A stretch of 14,467 bases of DNA from Brooklawnia sp049651565 (GCF_049651565.1 NZ_JBASCI010000183.1:1-14467); one strand, 5' to 3'. Numbered from the stretch's first letter, positions 7,727 through 13,738 are shown. Notes: generated by a model from the letters alone, not told the origin. A program made the numbers and translations.

Positions 7727-8675
7727 GCGGGTTGCCGCCCTGGACGCCGGCACCAACACGCTGCGGCTGTACATCGCCGAGGTGGAGGAACCCGCCAGCG
7801 GGCGCCCGGTTCTGCGGGAACTCGAGCGCGAGCTGCGGTTCGTCGGGCTCGGCCACGGCGTGGACGCCACCGGCCTGCTGAACGAGGCCTCGATCGCCCG
7901 GGCCTGGGCGGCGATCGAGGAGTACCTGCAGCTGCTGCGCCGGCACCGCTGCAGCCGGGCCCGGTTCGTGGCGACTTCGGCGTCCCGCGACGCCGCCAAT
8001 CGGGACGAGTTCTTCGACGGCGTGCGTGACCGGTTGGGTATCCAGCCCGAGCTGATCAGCGGGGACGAGGAGGCGGGGCTCTCGTTCGCCGGCGCGGTGT
8101 CCGGGGCGCGGCTGGACGGCGACCCGGTGCTGGTGATGGATTCCGGCGGCGGCTCCACCGAATTGGTGCGCGGCGACTCGTCCGGACGGGTGGAGCAGGC
8201 GCAGAGCATCGAGATGGGCTCCCGGCGGATCAGGGAACGCTACCTGATCGGCGACCCGCCGTCCGCCGCCCAGGTAGCGGCCGCCCGCGAGGAGATGAAC
8301 CGGCAACTGGACCGCTGCTCGGTCGACCTGACCGGCATCCGCACGTTCATCGGCGTGGCCGGTACCGCGACCTCGATGGGGGCGGTGAATCTGGGCCTGA
8401 CCGAGTACGACCGGAACCGCGTTCACGGCTCACTGATGAGCCCGCTCGAGGTTGTCCACCTGGCCGACCGGTTGCTGGTCATGACGGTGGCGGAGGTGGC
8501 CGCGCTCGGCCCGGTGGCGCCCGAACGCGCCACCGTGCTGGGCGCCGGGTCGCTGGTGATCGCCGAAGTCACCCGGCGGGTGGGGGTCGACCTGCAGGTC
8601 AGCGAGGCCGACATCCTGGACGGCATCGCCTGGTCGATCGTCGGCGCCGGCAAGGGTCAGCCGCTACCCGGCTGA
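7719..8675 (+). CDS. ppx: Short-form exopolyphosphatase / GppA-type phosphatase
   Basis: This 318-aa member of the ASKHA-fold Ppx/GppA family hydrolyses polyphosphate or (p)ppGpp; sequence alone cannot choose between them. A perfect purine-rich site, AGGAGGAGGAG, precedes the ATG. Motifs in order are the phosphate-1 loop ALDAGTNTLRLYIAEV (7-22), ATSASRDAANRDEFF (85-99), ISGDEEAGLSFAG (113-125) with the conserved acidic pair, the second phosphate loop VMDSGGGSTELV (139-150), MGSRRIRERY (166-175) and the adenosine-type motif FIGVAGTATS (210-219). The protein ends after the two ASKHA halves and lacks the C-terminal HD-like domains of the roughly 500-aa E. coli PPX and GppA, as in the short actinobacterial Ppx proteins. 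The first phosphate loop reads DAGTNT rather than the common DIGTNS. Confidence 0.93.
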   Translation: MGERVAALDAGTNTLRLYIAEVEEPASGRPVLRELERELRFVGLGHGVDATGLLNEASIARAWAAIEEYLQLLRRHRCSRARFVATSASRDAANRDEFFDGVRDRLGIQPELISGDEEAGLSFAGAVSGARLDGDPVLVMDSGGGSTELVRGDSSGRVEQAQSIEMGSRRIRERYLIGDPPSAAQVAAAREEMNRQLDRCSVDLTGIRTFIGVAGTATSMGAVNLGLTEYDRNRVHGSLMSPLEVVHLADRLLVMTVAEVAALGPVAPERATVLGAGSLVIAEVTRRVGVDLQVSEADILDGIAWSIVGAGKGQPLPG

Positions 8676-8681
8676 CCCGCG

Positions 8682-8754
8682 GCCCCCGTAGCCCAACGGT
8701 AGAGGCAGGCGGCTTAAACCCGCTGAAGTATGGGTTCGACTCCCATCGGGGGCA
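8682..8754 (+). tRNA. tRNA with anticodon UAA (Leu by code), short variable loop
   Basis: A full cloverleaf can be drawn. The acceptor stem is GCCCCCG (8682-8688) with CGGGGGC (8747-8753) and discriminator A8754. The D-stem has 3 bp, GCC with GGC. The anticodon stem is GGCGG (8708-8712) with CCGCT (8720-8724) around the loop CTTAAAC, anticodon TAA at 8715-8717. The T-arm is ATGGG-TTCGACT-CCCAT (8730-8746). CCA is not encoded. The D-arm (3-bp stem, loop CAACGGTAGA) looks like the Leu/class II type. The variable region is only GAAGT (8725-8729), whereas tRNA-Leu normally has a long variable arm. The gene begins 6 nt after the ppx stop and may be processed from that transcript. Confidence 0.9.
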
Positions 8755-8774
8755 CCGCGCGGTGTTCGGCAGGA

Positions 8775-9140
8775 TCAATGCAGGCCAAGCAGTTCACGAA
8801 GCTTGTCGTGGTCGCCGCCATCGAGCTCGAGCACTACGCCGGCCCGTCGTTCCTCCTCCCAGTCCCGGTCCCACTGGTTGTGGGTGTAGGCCAGCATCCA
8901 TCCGTTCGGTGACTTGATCATCGCCAGTTCGCGTCCGTCGTCCCTGGGCGAAGTGGCCTCGTGGGTGAGGATGAGTTCATTGAGCTTCTCGGTGAGGTCG
9001 GCCAGCAATTCGTCATGGTGCTCGGTCAATCGCACCACCGGCTCGAAGCGCACGACAGCCTGGCTCGAGCCGCCCTGACGGGGCAGACGGCAGATCAACT
9101 TGTCGTCGATGAACCCATAGGTGTGGTCGTACTTGCCCAT
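8775..9140 (-). CDS. Hypothetical protein, 121 aa
   Basis: I do not recognise this family. The gene runs opposite to every other gene in the window. Support for coding comes from a ribosome site AAAGGG 8 nt before the ATG, strong G/C bias at third codon positions on the minus strand, and a soluble, charged, plausible protein. There is no signal peptide or membrane segment. The N-terminal half (1-60) is polar and predicted strand-helix, with the acidic run LTEHHDELLADLTEKLNELI (38-57). The second half has KSPNGWMLAYTHNQWDRDWEEE (76-97) with three Trp, then GVVLELDGGDHDKLRELLGL. This could be a small alpha/beta domain. It lies just downstream of the tRNA, so it converges on the tRNA and ppx. 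It could be a lineage-specific accessory gene. Confidence 0.7.
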   Translation of the reverse strand: MGKYDHTYGFIDDKLICRLPRQGGSSQAVVRFEPVVRLTEHHDELLADLTEKLNELILTHEATSPRDDGRELAMIKSPNGWMLAYTHNQWDRDWEEERRAGVVLELDGGDHDKLRELLGLH

Positions 9141-9178
9141 CGGTCAATCCCTTTCTACTGCAGCACCTGCTGCTTGGT

Positions 9179-9240
9179 CCCCCGACCCTATCGGGGGTTC
9201 GCAACGCTTGATACGGCCCTTGGGCCTGCGGCTAAGGGCC
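9179..9240. promoter_or_regulatory. Inverted-repeat cluster in the divergent intergenic region
   Basis: The 186 nt between the minus-strand gene and the next plus-strand gene hold several perfect inverted repeats. One is CCCCCGA-CCCTA-TCGGGGG (9179-9197). On the minus strand it contains a -10-like TAGGGT (9190 to 9185), so it could be the operator of the 121-aa gene. GGCCC-TT-GGGCC (9215-9226) overlaps an alternative pairing GGCCCTT (9215-9221) with AAGGGCC (9234-9240), two mutually exclusive stems. A further repeat, GCAGCA-CC-TGCTGC (9160-9173), lies in the minus-strand leader. Confidence 0.35.
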
Positions 9241-9276
9241 GGCAGGCCGGGGTTTCCAGAGGAGAACGACAAAGCT

Positions 9277-9351
9277 ATGGACCCCGCTCAGATGTCCCTG
9301 CATCGGCCAGGGTTCACAATGCCGGCATGCGGTACGAACCACGCGGGCTGA
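9277..9351 (+). CDS. Possible 24-aa leader ORF with strong ribosome site
   Basis: AGAGGAGAAC (9258-9267) is the best Shine-Dalgarno sequence in the neighbourhood and sits 9 nt before an ATG. That ATG opens a 24-codon frame, MDPAQMSLHRPGFTMPACGTNHAG. The frame ends 25 nt inside the following membrane-protein gene, whose own ATG (9327) has no ribosome site. A leader peptide that couples translation is therefore possible. The peptide has no recognisable motif, and chance cannot be excluded. Confidence 0.25.
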   Translation: MDPAQMSLHRPGFTMPACGTNHAG

Positions 9352-10304
9352 TCCTCACCGGGGTGGCAGTGGCGCTCACCCTGTTGATCGGTCTCGGCGG
9401 AGCCATCTGGTTGTGGACGCAACGCGACCTGTTCACCACGAACCTCCACAGCCAGTGGGGCAGTCTGGGGCACCCCGACAACTACACGCCCTTCGTCTCG
9501 GCGCTGGCGCTGAATGTGCTGGTCAGCACGGCGATGCCGCTGTTCCTGGCCGCGATGGGCGTGGTCAGCAACCAGACGCGCCAGGCCGCCCCGCTGAGCG
9601 CGGCGGTGGCGACGTTCCTCGGTGTGCTGCTGCACGGCGCGGTCTGGACGCAACGAGGCCTCGGCCTGACCACCATGCAGACCGCCTCGCTGGGTCATCC
9701 GCTGCTCTGGGCGGCCCTGTCCACCATCGTGGTGACGCTTTCGATGCTGTGGTTGGCCCGAGTTCTGCGCGTCCCGGCCGCCCCGAACGGTGAGCAGGAG
9801 ACCACCTTGCCCGGGATGCGGCAGTGGGCGGGCTGGTCAGGCCACACCCCGTGGTCGCCGCGGCTGGGGCTGCAGGTTGCCGCCCTCGCGATCGGTCTTG
9901 GCGCCCAGTTCGCTGCCGCCCTGGCGACCGGATCTGCGGCCCTGATCGTGGCGAGCTTCCTGGCCGCGGGCCTGGTGCTCCTGCGTGCCCCGCTGGCCGC
10001 CGCGCTGGTGCGGATCGAACCCGGAGGAGTGTGGATCACCGGGTACGGGTTCATGGCCTGGCAGGTGATCGAGATCGACCGGGTGTCGCGGGCCAGCGTG
10101 GTGAGCGTCGATCCGCGCCGGTACGGCGGGATCGGCCGCCGGATCCTCGCCGACGGCACCGAGGCGTTCATCACTGGCCGCGGCGATGCGTTGCGAATCG
10201 ACCTGAACAACGGGGAGCGGGTGCTGGTGACGTTGGTGCACGCGGACGTGGCCGCCCAGACGCTGAACGGCCTGGTGGAACGGCGCTGGGAGCGCTACGG
10301 CTAG
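9327..10304 (+). CDS. DUF1648-like polytopic membrane protein with PH-like C-terminus (degenerate paralogue)
   Basis: This 325-aa membrane protein is paralogous to the one encoded at 10808-11818. About six transmembrane segments are visible (roughly 8-30, 57-80, 90-108, 125-148, 180-200, 204-226), followed by a soluble cytoplasmic tail (228-325) resembling bacterial PH-like domains (IEPGGVWITGYGFMAWQVI, then YGGIGRR and GDALRIDLNNGERVLVTL). Between the first two helices, HSQWGSLGHPD (41-51) takes the place of the DUF1648 signature. W44, G45 and G48 remain, but the His before Trp is Gln and the Asp before Gly is Leu. The block PLFLAAMG...AVWTQRGL matches PLFLLVIG...SLWLQRGM of the paralogue. 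DUF1648 also occurs in SdpI-type immunity proteins, but transport or immunity is not shown here. ATG 9327 begins at the first helix; no ribosome site precedes it. Confidence 0.82.
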   Translation: MRYEPRGLILTGVAVALTLLIGLGGAIWLWTQRDLFTTNLHSQWGSLGHPDNYTPFVSALALNVLVSTAMPLFLAAMGVVSNQTRQAAPLSAAVATFLGVLLHGAVWTQRGLGLTTMQTASLGHPLLWAALSTIVVTLSMLWLARVLRVPAAPNGEQETTLPGMRQWAGWSGHTPWSPRLGLQVAALAIGLGAQFAAALATGSAALIVASFLAAGLVLLRAPLAAALVRIEPGGVWITGYGFMAWQVIEIDRVSRASVVSVDPRRYGGIGRRILADGTEAFITGRGDALRIDLNNGERVLVTLVHADVAAQTLNGLVERRWERYG

Positions 10305-10367
10305 CGTCCTTGTCGTTCTCGGCGCGTCTGTCGGGCCGGGCCCAACCCCCGAGCCAGGGCGTGCACT

Positions 10368-10387
10368 ATCGGGCCCCCGCGCCCGAT
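10368..10387 (+). terminator. Hairpin after the first DUF1648-like gene
   Basis: ATCGGGC (10368-10374) and GCCCGAT (10381-10387) form a perfect 7-bp stem with a 6-nt loop. It is nested in a second repeat, GTGCACT (10361-10367) with AGTGCAC (10404-10410), that starts at the adjacent base. No T-tract follows. A terminator separating the two transcription units is the simplest reading. The larger repeat ends 12 nt before the -35 of the next gene and might instead be regulatory. Confidence 0.4.
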
Positions 10388-10422
10388 CCTGCCCAGAAGG
10401 ACGAGTGCACTGAAGAAGAAGC

Positions 10423-10457
10423 TTGTCCGCAGCGTCTGTTCTAGTTATTCTAGAACT
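10423..10457 (+). promoter_or_regulatory. Promoter of the GntR-led operon, leaderless
   Basis: TTGTCC (10423-10428) and TATTCT (10446-10451) are separated by exactly 17 bp, the best promoter in the window. The -10 hexamer ends 6 nt before the ATG at 10458. Transcription would therefore start at or next to the A of the ATG, and translation would be leaderless. No Shine-Dalgarno sequence is present, in agreement. Confidence 0.7.
10438..10456 (+). promoter_or_regulatory. Probable GntR/YtrA-type operator (autoregulatory)
   Basis: A perfect inverted repeat, GTTCTAG-TTATT-CTAGAAC, covers the -10 box and ends one base before the start codon of the GntR gene. It is an AT-rich island in GC-rich DNA. 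A dimer bound here would block RNA polymerase. The site adjoins a gene for a dimeric winged-helix repressor, so autorepression of the whole operon is the natural reading. Confidence 0.75.
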
Positions 10458-10811
10458 ATGCTGTGGCAGATCGACCAACGCGATCCGCAGCCGCTGTACG
10501 AGCAGATCGCGAACGTCGTCCGGCGGGCCGTGGACGAGCGAACGCTGCGTCCCGGCGACCGGCTGCCGACCGGCAAGGACCTGGCGGGCAGCCTGGACGT
10601 CAACCTGCACACCGTGCTGCGGGCCTACCAGACACTGCGGGACGAAGGCCTGATCGAGCTGCGAAGGGGACGTGGCGCAGTGGTGATCGCGTCCGGGAAC
10701 GGCGCCGCCCGGCTCAGCGGTATGGTCGTCGAGCTGGTCGCGCAGGCCGATCGGCTCGGCATCAGCCGCGACGAGCTGATCCAGATGATCGACAAGAAAG
10801 TCCAGGAATGA
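10458..10811 (+). CDS. GntR-family transcriptional regulator, YtrA subfamily
   Basis: This 117-aa DNA-binding repressor is of the short YtrA type. Residues 10-76 form the GntR winged helix: PQPLYEQIANVVRRAV (10-25), LRPGDRLPTGKDLAGSLDVN (30-49), HTVLRAYQTLRDEGLIE (51-67) and the wing LRRGRGAVVI (68-77). Only about 40 residues follow (85-117), a helical segment suited to dimerisation. There is no FadR-, HutC- or aminotransferase-type ligand domain. YtrA regulators usually control adjacent membrane or ABC-transporter genes. Here the stop overlaps the next gene by 4 nt (ATGA), so the regulator is made with the membrane protein it likely controls. ATG 10458 directly follows the operator and fits a leaderless start. 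How the signal is sensed is unknown. Confidence 0.95.
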   Translation: MLWQIDQRDPQPLYEQIANVVRRAVDERTLRPGDRLPTGKDLAGSLDVNLHTVLRAYQTLRDEGLIELRRGRGAVVIASGNGAARLSGMVVELVAQADRLGISRDELIQMIDKKVQE

Positions 10812-11818
10812 CCAGCCGACGCAGAATCGACCGGAGCCAGGTGACGGCAACCCTGGTCAGCGCGCTGATCGTGATCGTCGCCGCGGTCGGCGGCTCGCTA
10901 CTGCTGTGGAGTGTGCGCGAACAGTTGCCCGAAGTGGTGGCGACCCACTGGGGCCCGGACGGCAACGCCGATGCCTTCCGGCCGGTGGCCGAGCTGTACG
11001 TGCAGAACGCGGTGGTGGTCGCGGTGCTGCCGCTGTTCCTGCTGGTGATCGGGCTGGTGACCCGGCAGGGCCGCGTGATGGGTCCGATCAGCGCCGCAAC
11101 CGCCGTGTTCATGTCGGTGGTGATGAACGGTTCGCTGTGGCTGCAGCGTGGTATGACCGCCGAGCAGGTGCCAGATGCCTCGTTCGATTTGGCGATGGTG
11201 GTGGCCAGCATCGCGGCTGCCGCGGTGGGCGTGCTGGGGTGGTTGGTCTTCCGCCGCCCGCGCAGCGAGGCGCCGGTGCCGCTGAACATCGCCTCGAATG
11301 CGCCCCGACTGCTGGTGGACGAGGCGGTGACGCTGGCATGGACCGGCCGCACCCGGCTGGCCCCGGCAGCGATCGTGGTGCTCGGCATCGGGACGCTCGC
11401 CACCGTGATCCCGGTTCCGTTGATGGTCGCCAGCGGGAACTGGGGGTCGGCGATCGTGATGGCCTTGCTGGCGGTCGTGATTGCCGTGCTCGGCCTGGCG
11501 ATGGCAGCCAACGTCGCAGTCGATGCCCGCGGCGTGCGGGCCCGGGCGCTTGGTTTCATACCCTGGGCCGACGTGCCGATGCAGACCATCGCGGGCGCCA
11601 CCGTCAAGAACGTCAACCCGCTGGGTGACTTCGGCGGCTGGGGGTTGCGGGCCGGGTTCAACGGTGAGCGTGGCCTGATCACGTCCGGCGGACCGGCGCT
11701 TCGCATCGACCGTGGCGACCAGGGCCCCTTCCTGATCACCCTCAGCGACGCCGAGGCTGCGGCCGCCACCCTCAACACCCTGCTGGCCCGAAGGGAAGGT
11801 CACGATGAGCGACAGTGA
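10808..11818 (+). CDS. DUF1648 polytopic membrane protein with PH-like C-terminus
   Basis: This 336-aa protein starts at the ATG overlapping the regulator stop. About six transmembrane helices are visible (roughly 13-36, 64-86, 92-112, 127-148, 184-207, 213-236). After the first helix comes a textbook DUF1648 signature, PEVVATHWGPDGNAD (41-55), containing the HWG and DG residues. The soluble C-terminal domain (237-330) has VAVDARGVRARALGF, then GDFGGWGLRAG (273-283) and GGPALRID, a PH-like fold also seen in DUF3093-type proteins. DUF1648 genes often sit beside YtrA-type regulators, and the domain occurs in SdpI, which protects Bacillus from the SdpC toxin, so an envelope protection role is possible but unproven. 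It is paralogous to the gene at 9327-10304. It overlaps the CPBP gene by 14 nt. Confidence 0.92.
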   Translation: MTSRRRIDRSQVTATLVSALIVIVAAVGGSLLLWSVREQLPEVVATHWGPDGNADAFRPVAELYVQNAVVVAVLPLFLLVIGLVTRQGRVMGPISAATAVFMSVVMNGSLWLQRGMTAEQVPDASFDLAMVVASIAAAAVGVLGWLVFRRPRSEAPVPLNIASNAPRLLVDEAVTLAWTGRTRLAPAAIVVLGIGTLATVIPVPLMVASGNWGSAIVMALLAVVIAVLGLAMAANVAVDARGVRARALGFIPWADVPMQTIAGATVKNVNPLGDFGGWGLRAGFNGERGLITSGGPALRIDRGDQGPFLITLSDAEAAAATLNTLLARREGHDERQ

Positions 11819-12779
11819 CGGCGTCCGCCTGCACCACGCGACGGGCCCGCACCCCGAACCGCACCGGGACGCGGGCTGGCGCGGGATCGCGGTGTTCTGC
11901 CTGATCGCCTACGCGCTGGCCTGGCTGGTGGCGCTGCCGCTGTGGCTGGGGGACGGGCTGGCCAGCCCGTTCTTCCTGCCCTGCTCGGTTGCGATGATGT
12001 TCACCCCGACGGTGGCCTCGGTGGTGGTGGTTCGGTTCATGGAGCGGCGTCCGGTGCTGGCGACTTTGGGTATCAAGCCGGCCGGTTCGGCCGCGCGACT
12101 GCTGATCTGGTTGCTGATCGCGATCGTCGCGGTCTTCGCGGTGGTGGTGCTGGGTCTGCTGAGCAGCGCCGCTCTCGGAACCTACTCCTTCGACCTGGCG
12201 AACATGTCGGCGTTCCGGCTGCTTCTGGAGCAGCAACTCGAAGCGGTGGGGTCTTCCGCCGACGACCTGCCGATGCCGATCCGGGTGATGTGGTTGCTGC
12301 AGTTCGTCAACCTCGCCGCGGCCTCACTGATGAATACGCTGCCGGCCGCGGGGGAGGAGATCGGCTGGCGTGGCTTCCTGTTCCCGCGGCTGCGCGACCG
12401 GCTTGGCGCCACTGGCGCGGTGCTGGCGTCCGGCGTCATCTGGGGTGCCTGGCATGCGCCGCTGATCCTGCTCGGTTACAACTATCCGTCCAACCCCCGA
12501 ATGGGTGTGCTGATGATGTGTGTGTCGTGTATCGGGTTGGGCGCGCTGCTGGCCTGGGTGTCGCAGCGGGGCGCCTCGGTGTGGCCCGCCGCGCTCGGCC
12601 ACGGCGCCTTCAACGCGATGATGAGCGGCACGATCATCCTGTTCGGGGACGCCTCGGTCAGCGTCGACACCATGAGCGCCACCCTGATGGGCTGGGGTGG
12701 CTGGCCAGTCTGGTTGCTGCTCGTTGTGGTGCTGCTTGCCACGAGGGCATTCCGGCCGTACGTACGGTCGGGGTCATGA
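11805..12779 (+). CDS. CPBP-family intramembrane metalloprotease (Abi/CAAX-like)
   Basis: This 324-aa multi-spanning protease-like protein is of the CPBP family (CAAX proteases and bacteriocin-processing enzymes). All catalytic motifs are visible: EEIGWRG (184-190) with E184, E185 and R189, IWGAWHAPL (212-220) with W216 and H217, and ALGHGAFN (263-270) with H267 and N270. All motif residues are kept, so it should be active. Around eight hydrophobic segments are present, beginning at about residue 28. The first 25 residues are polar and His-rich. Family members can process bacteriocins, confer immunity to them, or act on other membrane proteins; the substrate here is unknown. The ATG follows GAAGGGAAGG (from about 11790) and lies within the end of the preceding gene. 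The stop overlaps the sirtuin start by 4 nt (ATGA). Confidence 0.94.
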   Translation: MSDSDGVRLHHATGPHPEPHRDAGWRGIAVFCLIAYALAWLVALPLWLGDGLASPFFLPCSVAMMFTPTVASVVVVRFMERRPVLATLGIKPAGSAARLLIWLLIAIVAVFAVVVLGLLSSAALGTYSFDLANMSAFRLLLEQQLEAVGSSADDLPMPIRVMWLLQFVNLAAASLMNTLPAAGEEIGWRGFLFPRLRDRLGATGAVLASGVIWGAWHAPLILLGYNYPSNPRMGVLMMCVSCIGLGALLAWVSQRGASVWPAALGHGAFNAMMSGTIILFGDASVSVDTMSATLMGWGGWPVWLLLVVVLLATRAFRPYVRSGS

Positions 12780-13528
12780 CCGACTTCTCCAGGGCCGCTG
12801 AACTGGTAGCGCAGTCGTCCCGGATCTTGGCCCTGACCGGAGCCGGCCTGTCCACGGCATCAGGCATCCCGGATTTCCGCGGCCCGCGGGGCAGGTGGAC
12901 GCTGGATCCGGACGCGGAGAAGATCTCGACACTGTCGTACTACCTGACCGACGAGGCGGTGCGGCGCAAGGCGTGGCGGGCGCGGGCGGACGCGGCGGTC
13001 TGGGCGGCCAGACCGAATCCCGGCCACCTTGCGCTGGTCGACCTGGAACGTCAGGGTCGGCTGGCCGGAATCGTCACCCAGAACACCGACGGGCTGCACC
13101 TGCTGGCCGGGTCTTCACCCGAACTTGTGCACCAGGTGCACGGCAACGCCCGCACCTGGCGGTGCGAGTCCTGCGGGTTGACCGGCCCGATGACCGAGAT
13201 GGTGGCCCGGGTGCACGCCGGGGACGACGACCCCCGCTGCCCGACTTGTGGCGGCATCACGCGGGCCACAGTGATCCTGTTCGAGGAGGCGCTCGACGCC
13301 GACGTCCTGGACGCCGCCACGTCGCTTGCCGAGCAGGCCGACCTGGTGCTGGCGGTCGGCACCTCGCTCACGGTCCACCCGGTGGCCGGTCTGGTGCCGT
13401 ACGCCCGGCGAAACTCGGCTCGCGTGGTGATCGTCAACGCCCAGCGAACTCCTTACGACGGCCTCGCGGACGCGGTGCTGCGGGACCCGATCGAGCAAGT
13501 GCTGCCGCGGCTGGTGCCCCGGGGTTAG
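12776..13528 (+). CDS. Sir2-family NAD-dependent protein deacylase
   Basis: This 250-aa single-domain sirtuin removes acyl groups from lysine using NAD+. Visible elements are the NAD-binding GAGLSTASGIPDFRG (22-36), QNTDGLH (102-108), and catalytic H122 in VHGN. A complete zinc site C130-x2-C133 and C155-x2-C158 is present, as is GTSLTVHPVAG (195-205). The normally very conserved substrate-loop FGE reads FEE (169-171), and the Pro after GGxxR is Ala (164), so acyl or substrate preference may differ. Its ATG overlaps the CPBP stop by 4 nt, placing it as the last cistron of the GntR-DUF1648-CPBP operon. That is an unusual partner set for a sirtuin. It could act on proteins of the same module or be an independent enzyme that shares a promoter. 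The symbol cobB is not applied because the subclass is unclear. Confidence 0.95.
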   Translation: MTDFSRAAELVAQSSRILALTGAGLSTASGIPDFRGPRGRWTLDPDAEKISTLSYYLTDEAVRRKAWRARADAAVWAARPNPGHLALVDLERQGRLAGIVTQNTDGLHLLAGSSPELVHQVHGNARTWRCESCGLTGPMTEMVARVHAGDDDPRCPTCGGITRATVILFEEALDADVLDAATSLAEQADLVLAVGTSLTVHPVAGLVPYARRNSARVVIVNAQRTPYDGLADAVLRDPIEQVLPRLVPRG

Positions 13529-13588
13529 CCCGGCAGCGGTGCACTGGGCTCACCAGGGCCGGGCCGACTGCGCTGGCTTGGCTGCCTG

Positions 13589-13604
13589 GCTGGGGTGCCC
13601 CAGC
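13589..13604 (+). terminator. Probable terminator of the operon
   Basis: GCTGGGG-TG-CCCCAGC forms a compact GC-rich hairpin 60 nt after the sirtuin stop. It is followed directly by GTTCCTCTTCTCCTC, a pyrimidine tract with several T. This is the best intrinsic terminator candidate in the window. Confidence 0.5.
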
Positions 13605-13652
13605 GTTCCTCTTCTCCTCACCTGCCTCAGGTCGGTATCCGGCGCTGAGCGC

Positions 13653-13703
13653 AGTGTGCAGGAAAATATAGGAACACACTTTCTAGATCAACGGTTCGGA
13701 GGA
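13653..13703 (+). promoter_or_regulatory. AT-richer leader of the 13E12 gene with inverted repeat
   Basis: AGTGTG (13653-13658) and CACACT (13675-13680) flank an A-rich core that contains AGGAA twice. TTCTAGA follows, and then a strong ribosome-type site CGGAGGA (13697-13703). The base composition contrasts sharply with the surroundings. No clean -35/-10 pair is apparent. The ribosome site is 35 nt before the first ATG of the following gene, too far to serve it directly. Confidence 0.25.
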
Positions 13704-13738
13704 CGATTTTTGTCAGTCGTGCCCGGTTGACTTGTCCC

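Noticed and set aside
9837..11803. Minus-strand open frames of 300-340 codons opposite the membrane-protein genes
   Set aside because: Their composition (His/Arg/Gln-rich or Ser/Thr-rich) is typical of antisense shadows, and the plus strand carries recognised families in the same place.
13539..13730. A 63-codon plus-strand frame in the spacer after the sirtuin
   Set aside because: It crosses the probable terminator and the AT-rich leader, changes composition midway and shows no domain.
13727..13732. TTGACT, a near-consensus -35 hexamer, just before the 13E12 gene
   Set aside because: It lies 6 nt before the chosen ATG, so any -10 box would be inside the coding region, and no TANNNT is found at the right distance.
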